Source: Cobetia marina
GTDB lineage: Bacteria > Pseudomonadota > Gammaproteobacteria > Pseudomonadales > Halomonadaceae
NCBI RefSeq assembly: GCF_001720485.1
Contig: NZ_CP017114.1
Coordinates: 2,666,001 to 2,730,000 of the forward strand
Length of the DNA: 64,000 bases
Direction of reading: 5' to 3'
Below are positions 62,481 through 64,000 of the stretch, in pieces. Both the position numbers and the translations under genes were made by a program. Within the stretch, counting starts at the first letter, position 1; each line of letters begins with the position of its first letter. Under the pieces are notes generated by a model. It did not search any database. It worked only from the letters and a program-made list of their open reading frames with translations, and was not told the DNA's origin.

Positions 62481-62570
62481 CCTGTCGGCCTGAGGGCGAC
62501 AGGTTCCTGGGGAAGGACGACCGGCAGCGCCTCCTGGCTGCCGGTCGGTGGGAAGTGAAGGCCACTTCCC
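62481..62570. repeat. Three consecutive hairpins between carrier and racemase genes
   Basis: CCTGTCG/CGACAGG (62481-62503), CGACCGGCAGC/GCTGCCGGTCG (62518-62547) and GGGAAGTG/CACTTCCC (62550-62570). On the minus strand they lie after the carrier stop and before the racemase start; they could end or attenuate transcription. Confidence 0.65.
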
Positions 62571-62586
62571 TCCATCAGCGCGACGC

Positions 62587-63909
62587 TCAGCTCAAGGTCG
62601 AACGCATCACGTGCGGGGTGTTGAACACCTCTTCATCGAGTGCCTTCTCGCTCTTGGCGACCAGACAGCTGACCGCGCAGTCACCGGCCACGTTCAGCCC
62701 GGTGCGCGCCATGTCGAGTACGCGGTCGATCCCGGCGATGATGGCGACCCCTTCCAGCGGCAGACCGACGGAGGTCAGCACCAGCGACAGCATGATCAGC
62801 CCCGCCCCCGGCACGCCCGCCGTGCCGATGGAGCCCAGAGTGGCGGTCATGATGATGGTGACGTACTCGGTCATGCCCAGATCGACACCGTAGGCCTGGG
62901 CGATGAACAGCGCGCAGACACCCTGATACAGCGCGGTGCCATCCATGTTGATGGTCGCGCCCAGCGGCAGCACGAAGCTCGAGACGCTGCGCTTGACGCC
63001 CAGATTCTGCTCGGCGGCCATCATGGTCACCGGCAGGGTGCCGGAGCTTGAGGTGCTGGTGAAGGCGAGCATGATCGGCTCGACACTGCCCTGGAAATAC
63101 CGCACGGGATTGAGGCGCGCGACGAAGCGCAGCAGGCCGCCATACACCACCACGGCGTGCACGATGCAGCCCAGATAGACGATGGCGATCACCTTGGCCA
63201 GCGGCGCGAGCATCGCCAGCCCGTAGGTTCCGGCGACCCAGGCCATCAGCGCGAAGACACCGTAGGGCGTGAAGGCGATGACGATGCTGGTCATGCGGTA
63301 GATGATTTCCGCCGCGGATTCGAAGAATACCCGTACCGGACGCGCCTTCTCCCCGACCAGCGTGATGGAGAGGCCGAACAGGATCGCGAAGACGATGATC
63401 TGCAGCACATTGCCCTCGGCGAAGGCCTCGACGGCATTGGTCGGCACTAGGCCAAGCAATGTCTCGACGGCGGTCGGCGCTTCCCGCACCTCGACACCGG
63501 CGGCGCTGCCCAGGTCGATGCCCACGCCCGGCTGGAAGAGAGCCGCCAGCCCCAGGCCGATGGTGATCGCCACCGCCGTCATGCCCAGATACAGCCCCAG
63601 TGTCTTGAGACTCAGTCGCCCCAGGCGGGCAAGGTTGTCGAGCGATGCCACGCCGGTGACCAGCGAGACGAAGACCAGCGGCACGATCAGCATCTTGATC
63701 GCGCGGATGAACAGATCCCCCAGCGGCTTGATGTCGGCGGCGATATCGGCGCGGCCGGTCTGGTTGAGCAGGATGCCCAACCCAAGGCCCAGCACCAGTG
63801 CAATGAAGATCTGTTTCCAGAGCGGCAAGCCTGTCCACGGGGACAGCAAGCGCGCGACGGGACCGGGGGTGCGCGAATCGCGCTCGGCGAACGAATCAGT
63901 ATCAGCCAT
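62587..63909 (-). CDS. DAACS-family dicarboxylate/amino-acid:cation symporter
   Basis: 440 residues with all canonical carrier signatures: T-S-T-S-S-S-G-T-L-P, N-M-D-G-T-A-L-Y-Q, S-I-G-T-A-G-V-P-G-A-G and D-M-A-R-T-G-L-N-V-A-G-D, including the substrate-binding Arg lost in the carrier at 25510-26790. Na+-coupled uptake of aspartate, glutamate or C4-dicarboxylates is expected. The next gene on the strand is the double racemase, which suggests use of D- or L-acidic amino acids. The start at 63909 has only a weak AGGG-type ribosome binding site; 63930 is an alternative. Confidence 0.9.
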   Translation of the reverse strand: MADTDSFAERDSRTPGPVARLLSPWTGLPLWKQIFIALVLGLGLGILLNQTGRADIAADIKPLGDLFIRAIKMLIVPLVFVSLVTGVASLDNLARLGRLSLKTLGLYLGMTAVAITIGLGLAALFQPGVGIDLGSAAGVEVREAPTAVETLLGLVPTNAVEAFAEGNVLQIIVFAILFGLSITLVGEKARPVRVFFESAAEIIYRMTSIVIAFTPYGVFALMAWVAGTYGLAMLAPLAKVIAIVYLGCIVHAVVVYGGLLRFVARLNPVRYFQGSVEPIMLAFTSTSSSGTLPVTMMAAEQNLGVKRSVSSFVLPLGATINMDGTALYQGVCALFIAQAYGVDLGMTEYVTIIMTATLGSIGTAGVPGAGLIMLSLVLTSVGLPLEGVAIIAGIDRVLDMARTGLNVAGDCAVSCLVAKSEKALDEEVFNTPHVMRSTLS

Positions 63910-64000
63910 GAGGTAAACCCTGCTTGTCATTGTTGTTTGCTGCGCGTTGAGGCGACGCAGAATGCGGGGTCATGGTGATACAGCGCGAACAGATCCGACC

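Noticed and set aside
62681..63838. 385-codon frame, minus strand, offset from the DAACS carrier
   Set aside because: Shadow frame of the carrier with Arg/Gly-rich composition and no domain.

Overview
The window looks like a moderately GC-rich chromosome segment of a marine or halotolerant gammaproteobacterium. Halomonadaceae (Halomonas/Cobetia type) is my best guess, from the mix of an NdpA nucleoid protein, a DUF4823 lipoprotein, a phasin-like protein, a very large cyclic beta-glucan synthase and many LysR regulators and amino-acid carriers. No rRNA, tRNA or CRISPR array was seen, so placement rests on gene content only.

Layout. 1-5.2 kb: a truncated YjiH-type membrane protein, a YtcJ-type amidohydrolase, a CobW-family GTPase and NdpA. 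5.3-9.1 kb: a kinase and class III aminotransferase/phospho-lyase pair read away from an EutR-like AraC regulator, a candidate B12-independent ethanolamine (or hydroxylysine) route. 9.2-19.2 kb: a Crp-type regulator and a 2862-residue cyclic beta-1,2-glucan synthase. 19.5-24 kb: a NERD nuclease, a DUF4823 lipoprotein, DUF427, EgtB and a voltage-sensor-like membrane protein. 24.4-28.7 kb: LysR facing a three-gene operon (RraA/HMG-aldolase-like, aminotransferase, an unusual DAACS carrier). 29-34.8 kb: a META-domain lipoprotein, then an SDR plus flavin monooxygenase pair with a good sigma-54 promoter, opposite an AcoR-like sigma-54 activator. 35.3-38.2 kb: DUF1852 (MesX), a core methionine synthase (MesD) and a flavin reductase, an oxygen-dependent, folate- and cobalamin-independent methionine synthesis module. 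38.4-42.8 kb: a lone PD-(D/E)XK protein in AT-rich DNA, then an M20 amidohydrolase/AbgT carrier operon and a LysR regulator.

43-58.4 kb is a defence island: a type I restriction operon (hsdM, hsdS, a GIY-YIG protein, hsdR), an unrecognised two-gene unit (a 421-residue protein with a possible N-terminal HTH and a 51-residue zinc-ribbon-like protein below the usual ORF-length cutoff), an IS30-type transposase remnant, and a RADAR system (rdrA ATPase and rdrB adenosine deaminase). Base composition falls clearly from about 50.6 to 59.2 kb. The right end (59.2-64 kb) returns to host-like sequence: a phasin-like gene, a LysR gene preceded by a 15-copy tetranucleotide tract, a fused double Asp/Glu racemase with one degenerate half, and a DAACS carrier.

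The most noteworthy items are the MesX-MesD-flavin reductase cluster, RADAR with its neighbouring unknown gene pair, the kinase/phospho-lyase/EutR-like module, the sigma-54 promoter with a 24-bp palindromic putative activator site, and a perfect 12-bp inverted repeat covering the ribosome binding site of the M20 gene.
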